Origin: Babylonia areolata
Lineage: Eukaryota > Mollusca > Gastropoda > Neogastropoda > Buccinidae
DNA: 64,000 nt
Reading direction: 5' to 3'
NCBI RefSeq assembly: GCF_041734735.1
Contig: NC_134876.1
Location: forward strand, 98,511,168 to 98,575,167
Under the pieces are notes generated by a model, which was not told the origin of the DNA, searched no databases, and worked only from the letters and a program-made list of their open reading frames with translations. Positions 58,201 through 61,258 of the stretch are shown here, piece by piece; the stretch's first letter is position 1, and each line of letters begins with the position of its first letter. The translations under genes were made by a program, and so were the position numbers.

Positions 58201-61200
58201 GTCTGATCACAGGCACATTGTGCAAGTCACACATAACTATCTGAACTACAAACTGTGCAGTGCTTGTACAGACTTTCCTGCTCCAGTCTGATCACAGGCA
58301 CATTGTGCAAGTCACACATAACTATCTGAACTACAAACTGTGCAGTGCTTGTACAGACTTTCCTGCTCCAGTCTGATCACAGGCACATTGTGCAAGTCAC
58401 ACATAACTATCTGAACTACAAACTGTGCAGTGCTTGTACAGACTTTCCTGCTCCAGTCTGATCACAGGCACACTGTGCAAGTCACACATAACTATCTGAA
58501 CTACAAACTGTGCAGTGCTTGTACAGACTTTCCTGCTCCAGTCTGATCACAGGCACACTGTGCAAGTCACACATAACTATCTGAACTACAAACTGCACAG
58601 TGCTTGTATTGTACAGACTTTCCTGCTCCAGTCTGATCACAGGCTAACTGTGCAAGTCACACATAACTATTTGAACTACAAACTGTTCAGTGCTTGTACA
58701 GACTTTCCTGCTCCAGTCTGATCACAGGCACATTGTGCAAGTCACACATTACTAGCAGAACTTCTCTTTGTCAAGCACTCCTTTCTTTTTATTTCATGCT
58801 TTTTTTCAATCTAGTTTTTTATCCTTTATTTTTCTACATTTTCACTGTCAAAAGACATTACTGTGCCCACATAAAATATGTGAACAAATTATTGTGCAAA
58901 AATAAGGTTGTTTGTTTTTTAATCAGTTGTTTTTGTGTGTTCTTTTCCTTACGATTTCTTTTCAACATGAATAAGCTTTCCCAAGAAAAGCAGTGAATCC
59001 AAATAAGCACTATCAAATCATACTAAAACACAACTCTACATTCCACTAGAACCCTGTCAAATGCTAATCCCCCACCCACCCCCACACCCCCCTCTCTCCT
59101 AAACAGCTGTCTAATTTCAGCACATTTCCATTTACTTCACTATCAGTATACTATTTTTCATTGCCATTTTCTTTTTTTCCCCTCAAGGCCTGACAAAGAG
59201 CGTTGGGTTACGCTGCTGGTCAGGCATCTGCTTGGCAGATGTGGTGTAGCGTATATGGATTTGACTGAACGCAGTGACGCCTCCTTGAGCTACTGATACT
59301 GATACTGCCATAACATTTCCATTTATTTCATTGACACATTTTCATTGCCATAACAGTTTACATGCCTGGAAGTAACAGTGACTGTATCCATGCAACCTCC
59401 ACTGATATGGGCTAAAGGCCTGATCAATTATAAGGAAATTTTCTACCTACAATTACGTTTAAGTAACATACTTACCGTCCTGTCCTGTGCAAACTACTAT
59501 CCGCCTATGCAGAGAAAACGAAAGTAGCTACAGCCGAAAACCTCCCGTAAGTAGGTAACCTCCCCTTTGCCCCCCTGACTAGCGCCCTCTTTTTACGGCA
59601 GCCATCATGACTCCTGTTCATGTGTTCTTCAAACGGCTGTTTTTTCGTATTTTCTGTCTGTCTGTTGATTCTCTGGCGTTCTTGTTTTTTGTCAAATCAA
59701 TTAAATATTCATGTTTATATCCACTTACTCTTTCATAAGCAACAAATCCCATACAAGAAAAAGACTTACTCTATCATAAGCATCAAATCCCATACAAGTC
59801 AAAGATGACTTACTCTATCGTAAGCATCCAATCCCATACAAGAAGAAGACTTACTCTATCACAAGCATCAAATCCCATACAAGAAAAAGACTTACTCTAT
59901 CATAAGCAACAAATCCCATACAAGAAGAAGAAGACTTACTCTATCATAAGCATCAAATCCCATACAAGAAGACTTACTCTATCACAAGCATCAAATCCCA
60001 TACAAGAAGAAGACCGCACACACCTGACCAGGAAGTCGGTGAGGAAAGTGTAGCCCTGACAGGACTTGAAATCATCCAGCAGAGTCTGCGACACTTCGCT
60101 GGAGTCCTTGAGGAAACAGAACACAGTCACAAACATCTCCACTATCTCCAGAGGAGACAGGTCCTGAGCTCGCTGCATGTTCTCCACACATCGCCTCACA
60201 CAGCCTTTGTCTGCAACAAACCACCACCACAGAGCTATGAACCTATGTGCAAGCATTCAGAAACTTGAAGGAACATACACATGTAATGAACTAGTAAAAA
60301 AAATTTTTTTTTTTACAAATGTACAAGCTTTAAGAAACTTTAAATGTAAAGTTCAAGCATCGAGAAACTTAACACTTAACACATACAAAAGCATTAAGAA
60401 ACTTTAAACAAACACATATAATGTATAAGCATTAAGAAACCAAAAAACACACACATATAATTTATACAAGCTTTGAGAAACCTTACTTATTACAAGCACA
60501 AGTGTCAAGAAACTTTAAACATTCACAACTGTACAAGCATGATACACTAAACTCATCACATGTACAAGCATTGAGAAACTTAAAAAACATACACGGACAC
60601 GTAAATGCATTACTTTACATAATCAATGAAGAAGGGACATAAAAACAGACAATTAAACCAAACTGACTCACACACACACACACACACACACACAAGAAAT
60701 ATGCAGTGGACAAGGCTCACCGTGGATGTACTTGACAACACTGGGAGCCAGGCCGTGTCGGGACAGGGTGACCAGCACTTCACCGGCAGACTGTCGCCAC
60801 GGAATGTTGTGTGGAACACACCAGCTGGTGATGGCACTGAACAACAGGCTCAGGTCATCCTTTCGCGCCAGCTCCTCTGCTGGGGAAATGTAGTTGCACA
60901 GGCGTACCAGCACCTGGGGGAAGATTACCAAATAAGATCTCGTTAGGTGTGCTCAGAAAGAAGCGAAAATGTATCTCATGTTTAAATTGTACAGTGGACA
61001 TCAAGGTCACATACAGAATGCTATATACACACACGTACATATGTGCATTCTCTCTCTCTCACACACACATACACACATGTACAGACAAATTTAATTACTG
61101 AGCACATGAGTAGGTGTGTTTACACATTATTTTACATCATCAATGTAGAAGAGACAGGAAAATTAACAGACCAAACTGATTGCTACACACAAACACACAC

Positions 61201-61223
61201 ACACGTACACACTCTCTCACTCA

Positions 61224-61258
<35 letters not shown>

